A stretch of 64,000 nucleotides of DNA from Campylobacter mucosalis (GCF_013372205.1 NZ_CP053831.1:434001-498000), one strand, 5' to 3'. Counted from the first letter of the stretch, positions 34,038 to 48,177 are shown. The notes: a model not told the origin generated them from the letters alone. Program-made: numbers and translations.

Positions 34038-36797
34038 ATGGACTACAAAGACACTCTTTTGCTCCCTACTACTGAATTCCCAATGCGTGCAAACTTGCCC
34101 GAAAACGAGTCAAAACGCATAAATTCGTGGCATAATGAGCGTAAAATTTATGAAAAAATGAAACAAAATCGCAAAAATACTGAGAAATTTTTTGCTATTC
34201 ACGACGGCCCACCTTATGCAAATGGCCACCTGCATATCGGACACGCTTTAAATAAAATTTTAAAAGACATCATTACAAAAACACACTACTTTTTTGGCGA
34301 AAATATCCGCTACGTACCTGGCTGGGATTGCCACGGACTACCGATAGAGCAGCAAGTTGAAGTAAAGCTTGGCGAGAAAAAAAAGAGTCTAAGCAAAAGC
34401 GAGATTAGAGAGTATTGCAGGGCTCACGCACGTGAATTTATAAAAATTCAAAGCGATGAGTTTAAATCGCTTGGCGTGATTGGCGACTTTGAAAATCCGT
34501 ATCTAACGATGAAATTTGAGTTTGAAGCTGACATTTACAGAGCTTTATGCGAGATAGCTAAAAAGGGACTTTTAATTGAACGAAGCAAACCTGTTTATTG
34601 GAGTTGGGCAGCACGCTCAGCACTTGCAGAAGCTGAGGTTGAGTATGAGGATAAAGAAGATCATTCAATCTATGTTGCCTTTAACCTTGATACGGACGCA
34701 CTAAATAAGCTTGACGTAAAAGAGGCAAGTGCAGTTATCTGGACGACCACACCTTGGACTTTGCCAGCAAATCAGGCAATAAGCCTAAATCCAAATGAAA
34801 TTTATGTCCTAACGGCTGAAAATTTAATCTTTGCAAAGGCATTACTTGAAAATTTAGTAAAACTTGGGCTAACAAATGGCGAGATTAAACAAGAATTTAA
34901 AGCCCAAGAAATAGAAAAACTTCACGCCATAAATCCGCTAAATGACAGAAAATCGCAGTTTTTACTAGGCGAACACGTTACCACCGACGGCGGGACTGGG
35001 CTAGTTCATACAGCACCAGGTCACGGCGAAGATGACTACTATGTGTGCCTAAAAAACGGCATTAGCGAAGTTTTAATGCCTGTTGATGACGGCGGACTTT
35101 ATGATGAGACGCTTAAAGCCAAAGGGCTATTTAGAGCGGATGTGGTTGATGAGTTTGTGGGGCTTCATATCTTTAAGGCAAATGAGAAAATTTTAGAAAT
35201 TCTAGGCAAAAATCTACTTCACGCTTCTAAATTTACACACTCATATCCGCATTGTTGGCGAACTCATAAGCCAGTAATTTACAGAGCCACAAAGCAGTGG
35301 TTTATCACGATGGATGAGGCAAAACTAGGCTCTAAAACGCTTAGGGAGGTTGCGTTAAACGAGCTTGAAAATGTGAAATTTTATCCAGCAAGTGGCGTAA
35401 AAAGAATAGGCTCAATGATACAAAATCGCCCAGATTGGTGTATCTCACGACAGCGTGATTGGGGTGTGCCAATCGCATTTTTTAGGGATAAAGCTACAAA
35501 AGAGCCGATTTTTGACACCGATGTTTTAGACTACGTGGCAAAAATTTTTGACGTTAAAGGTGCTGATGCGTGGTGGGATTTAGAGATTAATGAGCTTTTA
35601 AATCCAGCTTCAAAATACAAGCCAGAAAATTTAGAAAAAGTTATGGATATACTTGATGTTTGGTTTGATAGTGGCTCAACGTGGAAAGCAGTTTTGCAAA
35701 GCCAAAACTACGATAGCGGTGCATATCCAGCCAGTATGTATTTAGAGGGCTCAGACCAGCACAGGGGTTGGTTTCAAAGCTCACTTCTTGTAAGTACAGC
35801 AGTTAATGAAAAAGCCCCTTACAAGGCGATTTTAACGCACGGATTTACCGTTGATAGCAAGGGCGAGAAGATGAGTAAAAGCAAGGGCAACGTCATCGCT
35901 CCACAAGACGTGGCAAAAGAGCACGGCGTTGAAATTTTACGCCTTTGGGTCGGACTTAGTGACTATTCAGGCGACCTAAAAATCGGCGATAATATCCTAA
36001 AACAAGTCAGCGAACAATATAGAAAAATAAGAAATACAATAAGATTTTTACTAGCAAATGTAAATGATTTAGATGAGATTACAACTGATTTTAATCTGCT
36101 TGATAAGTGGATTTTAAGCCGTGCTAAACGTGCATTTGACGAGGCAGAAAGAGCATTTAGAAGCTATGATTTTTCAAAAGGCTTTAATGTGCTTTTAAAT
36201 TTTCTCTCAGCCGATTTAAGCGGAATTTACCTTGATATTTGCAAAGACCGCCTTTACTGCGATAGCAAAAACGGCAAACAAAGACGCTCGGCACAATCAG
36301 CTATGGCGTTAATAGCACGTTCGCTTTTACCGCTTTTAGCACCGACTTTAACATACACAATTGATGAAGTTATGGACTACGCACCAAAAATCATCAAGCA
36401 AAATTTCAAAGACGCCTTTGACCTAGTTTATGAGCCGTTAAATTTTGATTTTAGCGTTGATGATGAGCTGATTTTATCTAGCCGTGCTAAATTTTTTGAG
36501 TTAATTGACGTGCTTAAAAAAGATAAGGTGATAAAATCAACATTAGAGCTTGATTTACAAACCAGCTCAGCCAAAATCTTAGCCCTTGATAGCACCGATA
36601 TAAGCGACTTTTATATGGTAAGCAGGGTTAATAAAATTGATGAAGCTAAGGCGTTAGCAGAGTTTGAAATTGAGAGCGTTAAATTTAAGATTGTTCTCTC
36701 AACAGCTCACAAATGCCCAAGGTGCTGGAAATTTGTAAGCGTGAGTGAAAATGAGCCGTGTGATAGATGTGCAAAGGTTTTAAGCGGTGTTTGCTAG
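34038..36797 (+). CDS. ileS: isoleucyl-tRNA synthetase
   Basis: A 919 aa class I synthetase. The HIGH motif is in [16 protein letters not shown] and the KMSKS motif in [13 protein letters not shown]. The editing domain has the family [12 protein letters not shown], and a C-terminal zinc site is CPRCWKF and CDRCAK. The start is ATG at 34038 ([17 protein letters not shown]) with AAGGAAAA upstream; longer starts run through the promoter. It begins a run of overlapping genes to murC and mutS2. Confidence 0.97.
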   Translation: MDYKDTLLLPTTEFPMRANLPENESKRINSWHNERKIYEKMKQNRKNTEKFFAIHDGPPYANGHLHIGHALNKILKDIITKTHYFFGENIRYVPGWDCHGLPIEQQVEVKLGEKKKSLSKSEIREYCRAHAREFIKIQSDEFKSLGVIGDFENPYLTMKFEFEADIYRALCEIAKKGLLIERSKPVYWSWAARSALAEAEVEYEDKEDHSIYVAFNLDTDALNKLDVKEASAVIWTTTPWTLPANQAISLNPNEIYVLTAENLIFAKALLENLVKLGLTNGEIKQEFKAQEIEKLHAINPLNDRKSQFLLGEHVTTDGGTGLVHTAPGHGEDDYYVCLKNGISEVLMPVDDGGLYDETLKAKGLFRADVVDEFVGLHIFKANEKILEILGKNLLHASKFTHSYPHCWRTHKPVIYRATKQWFITMDEAKLGSKTLREVALNELENVKFYPASGVKRIGSMIQNRPDWCISRQRDWGVPIAFFRDKATKEPIFDTDVLDYVAKIFDVKGADAWWDLEINELLNPASKYKPENLEKVMDILDVWFDSGSTWKAVLQSQNYDSGAYPASMYLEGSDQHRGWFQSSLLVSTAVNEKAPYKAILTHGFTVDSKGEKMSKSKGNVIAPQDVAKEHGVEILRLWVGLSDYSGDLKIGDNILKQVSEQYRKIRNTIRFLLANVNDLDEITTDFNLLDKWILSRAKRAFDEAERAFRSYDFSKGFNVLLNFLSADLSGIYLDICKDRLYCDSKNGKQRRSAQSAMALIARSLLPLLAPTLTYTIDEVMDYAPKIIKQNFKDAFDLVYEPLNFDFSVDDELILSSRAKFFELIDVLKKDKVIKSTLELDLQTSSAKILALDSTDISDFYMVSRVNKIDEAKALAEFEIESVKFKIVLSTAHKCPRCWKFVSVSENEPCDRCAKVLSGVC

Positions 36798-36902
36798 TCT
36801 TAACCAGCCAGCCCCATTTAGCGTGATAATCGGCACGATAGTCGTGATTTTAGCTTTCACGGCTGTTGGAATTTTATTAGTTAATAAATTTAAGGATAAG
36901 AA

Positions 36903-36906
<4 letters not shown>
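36787..36906 (+). CDS. 39-residue membrane protein between ileS and gatA
   Basis: A short open frame read [20 protein letters not shown] and ending LVNKFKDKK. It has one membrane helix (about residues 12-32) and a basic tail, a normal layout for a small inner-membrane protein. It overlaps the end of ileS by 11 bases, and its stop overlaps the gatA GTG start by 4, so it looks coupled. The start is GTG at 36787; an in-frame stop lies just upstream. From memory, C. jejuni has a small membrane protein at this place between ileS and gatA, which supports it as a real gene. Function unknown. Confidence 0.75.
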
Positions 36907-39714
<2,808 letters not shown>

Positions 39715-39715
<1 letters not shown>

Positions 39716-40827
39716 TGCTAAATTTAAAGACTGGCCGTGCTAAATTTGATGAACCGCTATACTTAGAGAGCGGACGAATTTTAAGTAGCTACGAGCTAGT
39801 CTATGAAACTTATGGCGTTTTAAACGATGATAAATCAAACGTCATTATCATCTGCCACGCTCTAACTGGCTCACACCACGCCGCTGGTCAGTATGAAAAT
39901 GATGATAAAAAGGGCTGGTGGGACGCACTTATCGGCAGTGGCAAGGCGGTGGATACGGATAAATTTTTTGTCATTTGTGTTAGCATTCTTGGCTCACCAC
40001 ACGGCTCAACATCGCCTTTAAGCATAAATCCAGATACAAAGCGTGAATATAGGCTAAAATTCCCAGTTTTAACGATTAGCGATGTAGTAAAAGCCCAAAT
40101 TAGGCTGTTTTCTAGGCTTGGCATTTATCACGCTCACGCCGTTATCGGCGGTAGTTTAGGCGGTATGCAAGCACTCTGTTTTGCGATTGAATTCCCAAAA
40201 TTTGCCACGCACACCATAATAATGGCAAGCACTTATCAGACCAAACCTTGGGCGATAGCGTTTAATAAAATCGCAACAGAAGCGATTATAAACGACCCCG
40301 AGTTTAAAAACGGCGAGTATGACGCAAATTTTATCCGTCAAAACGGTTTAAAGGGCTTAGCCTATGGGCGAATGGCTGGACACATTAGCTTTTTAAGTCC
40401 AGATTCAATGAACGCAAAATTTGGTCGCAACTATGTCGCCACAGACGGACTTTACGAGCTTTTTGGCAGATTTAGCGTAGATACTTATATGGAGTATAAT
40501 GGCTATAATTTTCCAAAACGCTTTGACCCATTAAGCTATCTTTACATCACAAAAATGATGAATATCTTTGACTGCACACGCCATTATGACAGCCTAAAAG
40601 ACGCTCTAACGCCCATAGTTTCAGATATCACGCTCATTGCATTTAGTGGCGATATCCTCTTTCCGCCAAGCTGTATGAGTGAGATTGGTAAGAACTTAAA
40701 GCAAATTGGCAAGGCAAAATGCGAGTATATTTTAATTGATAGCGACTACGGACACGACGCATTTTTAGTTGAAATTGATAAATTTGAAAAATATGTAAAA
40801 GAGATTTTGGAGAGTAAAAATGAGTGA
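39715..40827 (+). CDS. metX: homoserine O-acetyltransferase
   Basis: A 370 aa alpha/beta-hydrolase that acetylates homoserine for methionine synthesis. The nucleophile elbow is GGSLGGMQA, the oxyanion region CHALTGSHH, and the catalytic His in DSDYGHDAFL. It starts on the last base of the guaB stop and overlaps xseB by 8 bases. From memory, C. jejuni has a different enzyme (MetA) elsewhere, so metX in this slot differs from that species. Confidence 0.94.
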
Positions 40828-40999
40828 AAATTTTGAAGAAAAGATAAAAAAAGCAGAAGAGATTTTAAGCAAACTTGATAAAGAAGACGTGGCACTTGAT
40901 GAGAGTATTAAACTTCACAACGAGGGCAAGGAGCTACTAAAACAAGCTCGTTTAATCCTAGAAAATGCCAAGCTTAGTATCGAGCAGGTCAATGAGTAA
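40820..40999 (+). CDS. xseB: exodeoxyribonuclease VII small subunit
   Basis: A 59 aa helical protein with the XseB pattern: NFEEKIKKAEEILSKLDKED, LDESIKLHNEGKELLKQAR and ENAKLSIEQV. It coats the large subunit XseA, whose gene is not in the window. It overlaps metX by 8 bases and the following hydrolase-like gene by 8 bases (ATG at 40992). Confidence 0.93.
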   Translation: MSENFEEKIKKAEEILSKLDKEDVALDESIKLHNEGKELLKQARLILENAKLSIEQVNE

Positions 41000-41804
41000 G
41001 ATAGCCCTTTTGCAACTAGCAACCTTGCCACTTAGCCAGTCAAGGCTTGATTATTACCTTAAAATTTGCAAAGACAAGGGTGCAAATCTTGTAGTACTTG
41101 GCGAATACGTGCTAAATAGCTTTTTTAAAGAGATTGAAACAGCCCAGCCAAATATAATAAAACAGCAGAGCAAGGAGAAAAAACAAACTCTTTGTGAGCT
41201 ATCTAAAAAGTATGATATCACTATAATCGCTCCAATCATAATGCCCTTAAAAAGTGGTTTTATCAAGTGTATGGCTAAATTTGAAAACGCACAGGTAAAA
41301 TTTACAAAACAGCAAATTTTAATGCCTTACCCACACTGGAATGAGGCTAAATTTTTTGCAAACAAGTCTGAAAAGCTAAATTTTTTGACATTTAAATATG
41401 AAAATTTAAAAATCGGCGTGGCTTTTGGCTTTGAAGCGCATTTTGATGCCACTTTTTTAAATTTGATGTCTAAAAAGATAGATGTTTTATTATTACCAAC
41501 GGCTAGTACTTTTGAGAGCAACAAACGTTGGGAGGAGCTACTAAAAATGAGAGCTTTTACAAATAACATATATATTTTAAGGGTAAATCGCATAGGCTCA
41601 TACAAGCCAAAACCAAAGTGTCAAAGTGGCGATGAAATTTGGAAATTTTATGGCGATAGTTTTATAGTTTCTCCTTTTGGCGAGATTGCTAATAGGCTTG
41701 GAAATGATGAGGGAATTTTAATAGCAAATATCGATAAAAAGGAGCTTTTAAACGCTAAAGCGACTTGGTGTTTTAGCGTTTTATCTGGTAAAATTTTATG
41801 CTAA
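40992..41804 (+). CDS. nitrilase/carbon-nitrogen hydrolase homologue lacking the catalytic Cys
   Basis: A 270 aa protein with the nitrilase-superfamily fold. The Glu (E38 in VVLGEYVLN) and Lys (K106 in FTKQQILMPYPHW) of the triad are present. The nucleophile strand, normally IGVxxCYD, reads KIGVAFGFEAHFD, so Gly146 stands where Cys should be. The rest (LLLPTASTF, RAFTNNIYILRVNR) is well preserved, which argues against simple decay. The start is ATG at 40992 (MSKIALLQLATLPL). It is coupled to xseB and tag by overlaps. It is probably not an amidase; a binding or scaffolding role is possible. Confidence 0.88.
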   Translation: MSKIALLQLATLPLSQSRLDYYLKICKDKGANLVVLGEYVLNSFFKEIETAQPNIIKQQSKEKKQTLCELSKKYDITIIAPIIMPLKSGFIKCMAKFENAQVKFTKQQILMPYPHWNEAKFFANKSEKLNFLTFKYENLKIGVAFGFEAHFDATFLNLMSKKIDVLLLPTASTFESNKRWEELLKMRAFTNNIYILRVNRIGSYKPKPKCQSGDEIWKFYGDSFIVSPFGEIANRLGNDEGILIANIDKKELLNAKATWCFSVLSGKILC

Positions 41805-42361
41805 AACGTTGCGAATGGTGCGAAAAAGACGATCTTTATAGAGCCTATCACGATAATGAGTGGGGCGAAATAGAGCGTGATGAGCAGAGGCTTTTTGAGT
41901 TTTTGGTGCTTGAGTGTATGCAAGTTGGGCTTAGTTGGCACACGATTTTAAAAAAACGTGAGGCGATGAGAGTTGCTTTTGACGGCTTTAATGTAAATAA
42001 AATTGCACTTTACGATGATAAAAAAATTGAAATTCTAATGCAAAATGAAAACATTATCAAAAATCGCCTAAAACTAGCTTCGCTCTCACAAAACGCGAAA
42101 GCATTTTTAAAAATCCAAAGTGAATTTAGCTCGTTTTATAGCTATATTTGGGCTTTTGTGGGCGGTAAGCAGATAAAAAACAGTTACGATGATATAAAGC
42201 AAATTCCAGCAAAAACGGATTTGAGTGATAAAATTTCAAAAGATATGAAAAAACGTGGCTTTAAATTTCTAGGAAGCACCACGATTTACTCGTTTTTACA
42301 GGCTTGTGGTGTTGTAGATGATCATTTGAGTTATTGTTTTAAATTTAAAAAAGGGATATAA
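41798..42361 (+). CDS. tag: DNA-3-methyladenine glycosylase I
   Basis: A 187 aa base-excision repair enzyme that removes 3-methyladenine. The family opening RCEWCEKDDLYRAYHDNEWG, the core ECMQVGLSWHTILKKREAMR and the zinc ligands (Cys near the start, His and Cys in DDHLSYCF near the end) are all present. It overlaps the preceding gene by 7 bases; murC starts 1 base after its stop. Confidence 0.95.
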   Translation: MLKRCEWCEKDDLYRAYHDNEWGEIERDEQRLFEFLVLECMQVGLSWHTILKKREAMRVAFDGFNVNKIALYDDKKIEILMQNENIIKNRLKLASLSQNAKAFLKIQSEFSSFYSYIWAFVGGKQIKNSYDDIKQIPAKTDLSDKISKDMKKRGFKFLGSTTIYSFLQACGVVDDHLSYCFKFKKGI

Positions 42362-42362
42362 G

Positions 42363-43667
42363 TTGAAAAAGGTTCATTTTATAGGCATTGGCGGTATAGG
42401 AATTTCTGCGATTGCTAGATTTTTAAACGAAAAGGGCTACACCATAAGCGGTAGTGATATTAAGGAGAGTAAGATAACAAACGAGCTTAGAAGTGAGGGC
42501 ATAGAGGTTATCACTCCACACTCTAAAGATGCTATAAAAGATCAAGATTTTGTGGTTTATTCAGCCGCTATAAAACCTGATAATATCGAGCTAAAACAGG
42601 CAAAAGAGCTTGGGATAGAGTGCTTTTCAAGAAAGGAAATTTTGCCATTTGTTTTAGAGGGCAAAAAGGTCTTTTCAGTTGCTGGAGCACACGGCAAAAG
42701 CACGACAAGTGCAATGCTTGCTTCACTTATTGAAGGCTCTGCTATAATTGGTGCGGTTTCAAAGCAATTTGGCTCAAATATGCGTTATGAGCCAAGCGAA
42801 AATGTCGTTTTTGAAGCCGATGAGAGCGATTCTAGCTTTCTAAACTCAAACCCATATCTTGCTATCGTTACAAACGCAGAGCCTGAGCATATGGAGCATT
42901 ATGATTATGATATGGAGAAATTTCACGCAGCTTATCGCGGTTTTTTAGAACGTGCAAAAGTGCGAGTGATAAACGCCGAGGACGAGTTTTTGGCTACTTT
43001 AAAGCTTGACGCCATCCGCCTTTACCCAAGCACAGATATTACTGATATGACTATGGTTGTGCGTGATTTTAAGCCATACACCAGCTTTAACCTTAAAAAT
43101 TTAGGCAGGTTTGAAGCTTATGGTATGGGCGAACATATCGCTATTGACGCTAGTCTTGCGATATTAGCAGCACTTGATGAAATTTCGTTAAAGCAAATTC
43201 GTCAAAATCTTTTAAATTTCAAAGGAACAAAAAAACGCTTTGACGTGCTTTGTGCAAACAATAACTTTGTGCTTATAGATGACTATGCTCATCATCCAAC
43301 CGAGATAAAAGCTACGCTAAAATCGGCTTTTGAATATGCAAAAATTTTGGGGCTTTCTCGTGTTGTGGCTATTTTCCAACCACATCGCTACACGCGTTTA
43401 AGTGCGAATTTAGACGGATTTAGAGAGTGTTTTAGCGGTGTTGATGAGCTTGTGATACTGCCTGTTTATGCAGCTGGAGAGTCGCCTATCGATGTTGATA
43501 TGAAGAGTGAATTTAAAGAGTATAATCCTGTTTTTACTAAGCAAGTTTGCAGGGTTGATGAGGCGATAGAATTTGTTGATGAATTTGGTGTTAAACACCG
43601 CCTTGATGACGGTCTGATAGTAGGCTTTGGTGCCGGAGATATTAGCACTCAGCTTAGGGGTGAGTAA
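42363..43667 (+). CDS. murC: UDP-N-acetylmuramate--L-alanine ligase
   Basis: A 434 aa Mur ligase adding L-Ala to UDP-MurNAc, the first peptide step of peptidoglycan. The N-terminal Rossmann motif is FIGIGGIGISAIARFL, the ATP loop GAHGKSTTSAM, and the later motifs DDYAHHPTEIKAT and FQPHRYTR are intact. The start is TTG at 42363. The stop overlaps the next ATG by one base. Confidence 0.97.
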   Translation: MKKVHFIGIGGIGISAIARFLNEKGYTISGSDIKESKITNELRSEGIEVITPHSKDAIKDQDFVVYSAAIKPDNIELKQAKELGIECFSRKEILPFVLEGKKVFSVAGAHGKSTTSAMLASLIEGSAIIGAVSKQFGSNMRYEPSENVVFEADESDSSFLNSNPYLAIVTNAEPEHMEHYDYDMEKFHAAYRGFLERAKVRVINAEDEFLATLKLDAIRLYPSTDITDMTMVVRDFKPYTSFNLKNLGRFEAYGMGEHIAIDASLAILAALDEISLKQIRQNLLNFKGTKKRFDVLCANNNFVLIDDYAHHPTEIKATLKSAFEYAKILGLSRVVAIFQPHRYTRLSANLDGFRECFSGVDELVILPVYAAGESPIDVDMKSEFKEYNPVFTKQVCRVDEAIEFVDEFGVKHRLDDGLIVGFGAGDISTQLRGE

Positions 43668-44020
43668 TGCTTAGATATGCTTTTGTTATTTTGGCGCTAG
43701 TAGTGCTATTTGTGGCACTTTGGGCGATAAAAGATGAAAAATTAAGCAAGAAAAATAAGGTGCTTTTAACAGCCTTAGCATTTTTAGCTATGCTTTTTGC
43801 TTACTTTTTTCAAAGTGTTCAAGATGATAAGCACTCTAAAAATTTGGAGCTTTTAAAGCATTTTAAACAAGGCAAGGTTCTAGTTTGTAGTGATATAAAT
43901 GTTACAAATACGAAATTTAACTACGAATTTGGCACATCTTGCTTCTTGCCAAAACGCGAATTTAAGGAGCTTAACGGACTTGTGCTTAAAATTTCTGATT
44001 GTAAGGTTTTAAGTGATTAA
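43667..44020 (+). CDS. small membrane protein between murC and mutS2
   Basis: A 117 aa protein. Two membrane helices (about 3-22 and 32-50) are followed by a soluble domain with two Cys (VLVCSDINV, FGTSCFLP) and a third near the end. I do not recognise it by name. From memory, C. jejuni has an integral membrane protein in the same place, so it looks conserved in the genus. The coupled overlaps with murC and mutS2 support it as real. Confidence 0.82.
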   Translation: MLRYAFVILALVVLFVALWAIKDEKLSKKNKVLLTALAFLAMLFAYFFQSVQDDKHSKNLELLKHFKQGKVLVCSDINVTNTKFNYEFGTSCFLPKREFKELNGLVLKISDCKVLSD

Positions 44021-46226
44021 CGAACAATTTGACGCTATTATCAAAAAACTAGATTTAGGCGATTATTTTGATAAATTTTCTAGCTTTTTATCTAGAGAAA
44101 AGCCACTTTTTATGCAGGGTGACAGCAAGGTTCATTTTGAAAATATTAGCGAACTTTGCAAACGTCAGTTTGATTGTCCGCAAAAAAGCATAAATTTAGA
44201 CGACGCACTTGCAAGACTTAGCAAACAAGCAGTGCTTCACATAAGTGAAATTTATGAGTTTGCTAAAATTTTAAATTATTTTTTATATCTAAAAACGATA
44301 GGTTTTGAAAATAGGCTTGGCGAGTGGTTATCAAAAATTCAGATCGAGCAAAATATGCGAGATCTAGCACTTAGCTTTGATAAAGATGGCGAGTTTAAAG
44401 ATAGCATTGATGAGAGATTTAGTTCTTTAAAAGAGTCTTATGAGCTTAAAAAAAAGCAGATAGACTCCGAGTTAAGACGCATAATTTATTCAAAAAACCT
44501 AACCGCATATCTTGTTGATACGCAAGTTCATTATGTAAATTCTCAAGAAGCTTTGCTGGTTAGAGGTGGTTTTAACCACGTTTTAAAGGGTGTTGTGATA
44601 GCAAGAAGCTCTGGAGGATATTTTTATGTCACTCCAACGGCGATTGATAAGCTTAAAAAAGAGCAGACTGAAATTTTAGACAGACGCGAAGAGATCGTTT
44701 ATGAGCATTGTAAACGTTTAAGTGGCGTTATGCACAAAGCTTTGGCATTTTTAAAATTTATAAATAACGCATTTGATCAGTTTGACGCGTATCAAGCAAG
44801 AGTTTTTATGGCAAGGACAAATGATTTTAGCTTCTTGCTAAATGATAACTCAAGCGATATTATTTTAAAGGAATTTGCTCATCCAGCACTTAAAAATCCA
44901 AAGCGAGTAAGCATAGAATTTAACAAAAAAATCCTTCTTATCACCGGCGTAAATGCTGGTGGAAAATCTATGCTCTTAAAGTCCATTATAGCAGCCGCAT
45001 TTTTATCAAAATACCTACTGCCTTTTAGTGTAAATACAAAGGGCTCAAAGATAGGCACATTTAAAGAATTTGACGCTATTATCGAAGATCCGCAAAATGT
45101 CAAAAATGATATATCTACATTTGCTGGACGTATGGTTGCTTTTTCTAAAATTTTTAGCAAAAAGGGGCTGGTTATAGGCGTAGATGAGATTGAGCTGGGC
45201 ACTGATTTTGAGGAGGCAGCTAGCCTTTATAGTGTAATCATTCAAAAACTTACGACGCAAGATATAAAAATGATAATAACCACTCATCATAAACGTTTGG
45301 CTATGCTTTTATCTAAAAATAGCGAAGTCGAGCTTGTCGCAGCCCTTTATGACGAGGCTCTTACAAGGCCAAAATTTGAGTTTTTAAAAGGCACGATAGG
45401 TAGATCATACGCCTTTGAAACGGCAAACAGATACGGTATACCGCTAAATTTGGTAAATGAAGCAAAGAAGCTTTATGGCGATGATAAGCAAAATTTAAAT
45501 GAAGTGATAGCAAAAACGCTAAATTTAGAGACCCAGCTTAAAGAGCAACTAGATAGTGCTACTAAAAAAGAGCTTAAGCTAGATGCTTTGTTAAATGATC
45601 TAAAAGAACAAAAAGAGCTTGAACAAAAAAGGACAAATGAGACTATAAATAGACTCGAGCTTGAGTATTTTAAGGCGATAAATGAAGCTAAAAAAGCTAT
45701 AAAATTTGACGATATAAAAGATAAGCAAAGAACGATAAACAGGGCGAATGAGATTAAAAAAACTATCCAAAAGCCAAAAAGTGAAATTTATGAGGAATTA
45801 AAGGTTGGCGATAGCGTAAAATACGGCAACGTTAGAGGCGTAGTTCAAAGTATAAATAAAGACGAAGCGACAATCCTAAGTGACGGCATAAAATTGCGTT
45901 TACCACTTACACATTTGCGTAAAAATGGTCAACCAATAGCACCACCAAAAACAGCTGTAAAACTAAGTGTGCAAAAGCCACAAACGGCAAGTGTTACGCT
46001 TGATTTGCACGGACTTAGGGCTGATGAGGCCATTGATAGGCTTGATAAATTTATCTCAGATAGCCTTGTTCTTGGCTTTGATGAGGTTATTGTGTATCAC
46101 GGTATAGGTACTGGTAAACTTGCTTTTGCGGTTAAGAATTTCCTAAAAGAGCACCCTAGTGTTAAGGAGTTTTTTGACGCTCCGCCAAATCAAGGTGGAT
46201 TTGGTGCTAAGATAGTTAGATTTTGA
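44013..46226 (+). CDS. mutS2: MutS2-family ATPase with Smr domain
   Basis: A 737 aa protein. The ATPase core has Walker A ITGVNAGGKSMLLK, Walker B GVDEIELGTDFEEAAS and the TTHHKRLA motif. A coiled coil (about 490-590) and a C-terminal Smr nuclease domain follow (LDLHGLRADEAID, VYHGIGTGKLAFAV). MutS2 suppresses recombination and, in some bacteria, rescues collided ribosomes; it does not do mismatch repair. The start is GTG at 44013, overlapping the previous gene by 8 bases. Confidence 0.95.
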   Translation: MINEQFDAIIKKLDLGDYFDKFSSFLSREKPLFMQGDSKVHFENISELCKRQFDCPQKSINLDDALARLSKQAVLHISEIYEFAKILNYFLYLKTIGFENRLGEWLSKIQIEQNMRDLALSFDKDGEFKDSIDERFSSLKESYELKKKQIDSELRRIIYSKNLTAYLVDTQVHYVNSQEALLVRGGFNHVLKGVVIARSSGGYFYVTPTAIDKLKKEQTEILDRREEIVYEHCKRLSGVMHKALAFLKFINNAFDQFDAYQARVFMARTNDFSFLLNDNSSDIILKEFAHPALKNPKRVSIEFNKKILLITGVNAGGKSMLLKSIIAAAFLSKYLLPFSVNTKGSKIGTFKEFDAIIEDPQNVKNDISTFAGRMVAFSKIFSKKGLVIGVDEIELGTDFEEAASLYSVIIQKLTTQDIKMIITTHHKRLAMLLSKNSEVELVAALYDEALTRPKFEFLKGTIGRSYAFETANRYGIPLNLVNEAKKLYGDDKQNLNEVIAKTLNLETQLKEQLDSATKKELKLDALLNDLKEQKELEQKRTNETINRLELEYFKAINEAKKAIKFDDIKDKQRTINRANEIKKTIQKPKSEIYEELKVGDSVKYGNVRGVVQSINKDEATILSDGIKLRLPLTHLRKNGQPIAPPKTAVKLSVQKPQTASVTLDLHGLRADEAIDRLDKFISDSLVLGFDEVIVYHGIGTGKLAFAVKNFLKEHPSVKEFFDAPPNQGGFGAKIVRF

Positions 46227-46278
46227 TTTTAAGCTTAAGAATGATAAAATAATTAGGTATACTTGAAGGGATAAAGTT

Positions 46279-48177
46279 ATGTATGATAAATTTAAAGCCG
46301 AAAAAACAAAAGCGATAGCCATAACGATCTCGACTTTGTTTGGTGCTTTTATTGTGTTGCTATTTGCTGTTTTTTACTACAAATACGAAAATGCGATAGA
46401 GGCTGGAAGCACAAACTACCAAAAACGAGCAGAATTTTCTATGCATAAAGTTATGGAGGATTTTAAAGCCATAAATGACAAAAATGATCGTGCCCAAAAG
46501 CAGATTTTCTTAAACAATATTTCAAACAAAGCTTATATTTTAAAACGTGATGGAAGTGGAATTTATAGGATAGATACCACAACCGACAGAAAATACGGCG
46601 TTGCTGATGAGTTTTCTGATAAGTCCTGTGGCAACGGCTTTTATAGACATAGTTTTTCAAGCCCATACTTTTATAAGGAAATTTTATCTGAAAATAGGGT
46701 CTTTGTCTGTATTTTTGACAAGTTTGATGACTACATAGTTGGCTTTAAAACGATATACTCTCACGGACTTTCTAGTACTCAAGATAGCGATTTTAAAGAG
46801 TGGTTGGTTAAGAATTTAGCACTTACTTTTGTAGCCTGTATGGTGTGTGCCTTTATCGTTTCATTTGCATTTTTGTGGGTATTTTCAAAATATTTTAAAG
46901 TAAAGCAAGAGTATTTTTATGTCAAAAAAGAGAGCAAAAAAATCGCAAGAGACATTAAAGCACAGCTTTATATAGATCCGCTGACTGGACTTGGTAATAG
47001 AGCTGCCCTTACACAGGCTTTAAGGGAGTGCGATAAGCCAAAGATAATCGTTATAGATATTGATGATTTTAGCCGTATGAATGACTATTATGGCAAGGAA
47101 ATTTGTGATAAGGTTATTGTTTATATGGCAAATTTGATAAAAGAATTTGCTAAAAATGAGGGTATGCAGGCATTTACTATCTTAGCTGATCAGTTTGTGT
47201 TACTAGAAAATGGAGATTTTTTCATAGATAGATACGAGGATTTAGCGACTGAGCTTTTGGGTAGATTTAAAGGCAGGCTTATAAATATTAAAGATGATGA
47301 TGGAAATTCTATTGATATTGAGATACATAGCACTATAGGTTTTGCACTTGATAAAGACCATACTCTTATGAAAGCTACAACAGCGCTTAAGGTGGCAAAG
47401 GTGTCAAATAAGGACTTTGTATGCTATTTTAAAGGCTTAAATAAAAAAGATGAGTATGCAAATCAAATTGAACGCTCAAATTTAATAAGAAGAGCAGTTG
47501 TAAATAATAATATAGTGCCTTTTTATCAGCCAATTTGTGACGCCAATGCAAAAGTCGTAAAATACGAGTGTCTTATACGTATCGTAGAGAGTGGAGACAT
47601 AGTTTCTCCGCATATATTTTTAGATATCTCAAAACGTATTAAACGCTATGCAGAGCTTCAAAAGATGGTTATACAAAGAGCGGTTGAACATCTTGTAAAA
47701 AATGAAAATCTCGTTTTATCTATAAATTTAAGTGCTAGAGATATGACTGATGGTAATGTTAGCGTTTTATTGCTTAAGCTTTTAAACCAGCACGAAGTGG
47801 CTGAGCGTATCATATTTGAGATAGTTGAAGATGAGAATATAGAAAATGTTGAGCGTGTTGAAAATTTCATAGACAAAGTTAAGAATATGGGTGTTAAAAT
47901 CGCCATTGATGACTTTGGCTCTGGGTATTCAAATTTCTCATATATTTTAAAATTAAGACCAGATTATATCAAAATAGACGGCTCTATCATTAAAAACGTA
48001 GATATAAACAACGACTCTTATATGATAGCTCGTGCGATTGTCACGTTTGCTAAGGATTTGGGTATTAAGACCATTGCTGAGTATATCCATTCAAAAGAGG
48101 TTTTTGAGGTATGCAAAAGACTTGGCGTTGATGAATTTCAGGGCTTTTATCTTGGTATGCCTACGGATAAGATATGA
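46279..48177 (+). CDS. membrane GGDEF/EAL protein, probable c-di-GMP phosphodiesterase
   Basis: A 632 aa protein. Two membrane helices (about 13-33 and 180-205) flank a periplasmic sensor domain of about 150 residues with two Cys. The GGDEF domain keeps DPLTGLGNR, but the active site reads LADQF, so it should not make c-di-GMP. The EAL domain keeps the catalytic set: [35 protein letters not shown] and FQGFYLG. It is therefore a candidate phosphodiesterase. The 52-base gap after mutS2 contains GATAAAAT, which may be its -10. It overlaps dapE by 4 bases. Confidence 0.9.
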   Translation: MYDKFKAEKTKAIAITISTLFGAFIVLLFAVFYYKYENAIEAGSTNYQKRAEFSMHKVMEDFKAINDKNDRAQKQIFLNNISNKAYILKRDGSGIYRIDTTTDRKYGVADEFSDKSCGNGFYRHSFSSPYFYKEILSENRVFVCIFDKFDDYIVGFKTIYSHGLSSTQDSDFKEWLVKNLALTFVACMVCAFIVSFAFLWVFSKYFKVKQEYFYVKKESKKIARDIKAQLYIDPLTGLGNRAALTQALRECDKPKIIVIDIDDFSRMNDYYGKEICDKVIVYMANLIKEFAKNEGMQAFTILADQFVLLENGDFFIDRYEDLATELLGRFKGRLINIKDDDGNSIDIEIHSTIGFALDKDHTLMKATTALKVAKVSNKDFVCYFKGLNKKDEYANQIERSNLIRRAVVNNNIVPFYQPICDANAKVVKYECLIRIVESGDIVSPHIFLDISKRIKRYAELQKMVIQRAVEHLVKNENLVLSINLSARDMTDGNVSVLLLKLLNQHEVAERIIFEIVEDENIENVERVENFIDKVKNMGVKIAIDDFGSGYSNFSYILKLRPDYIKIDGSIIKNVDINNDSYMIARAIVTFAKDLGIKTIAEYIHSKEVFEVCKRLGVDEFQGFYLGMPTDKI

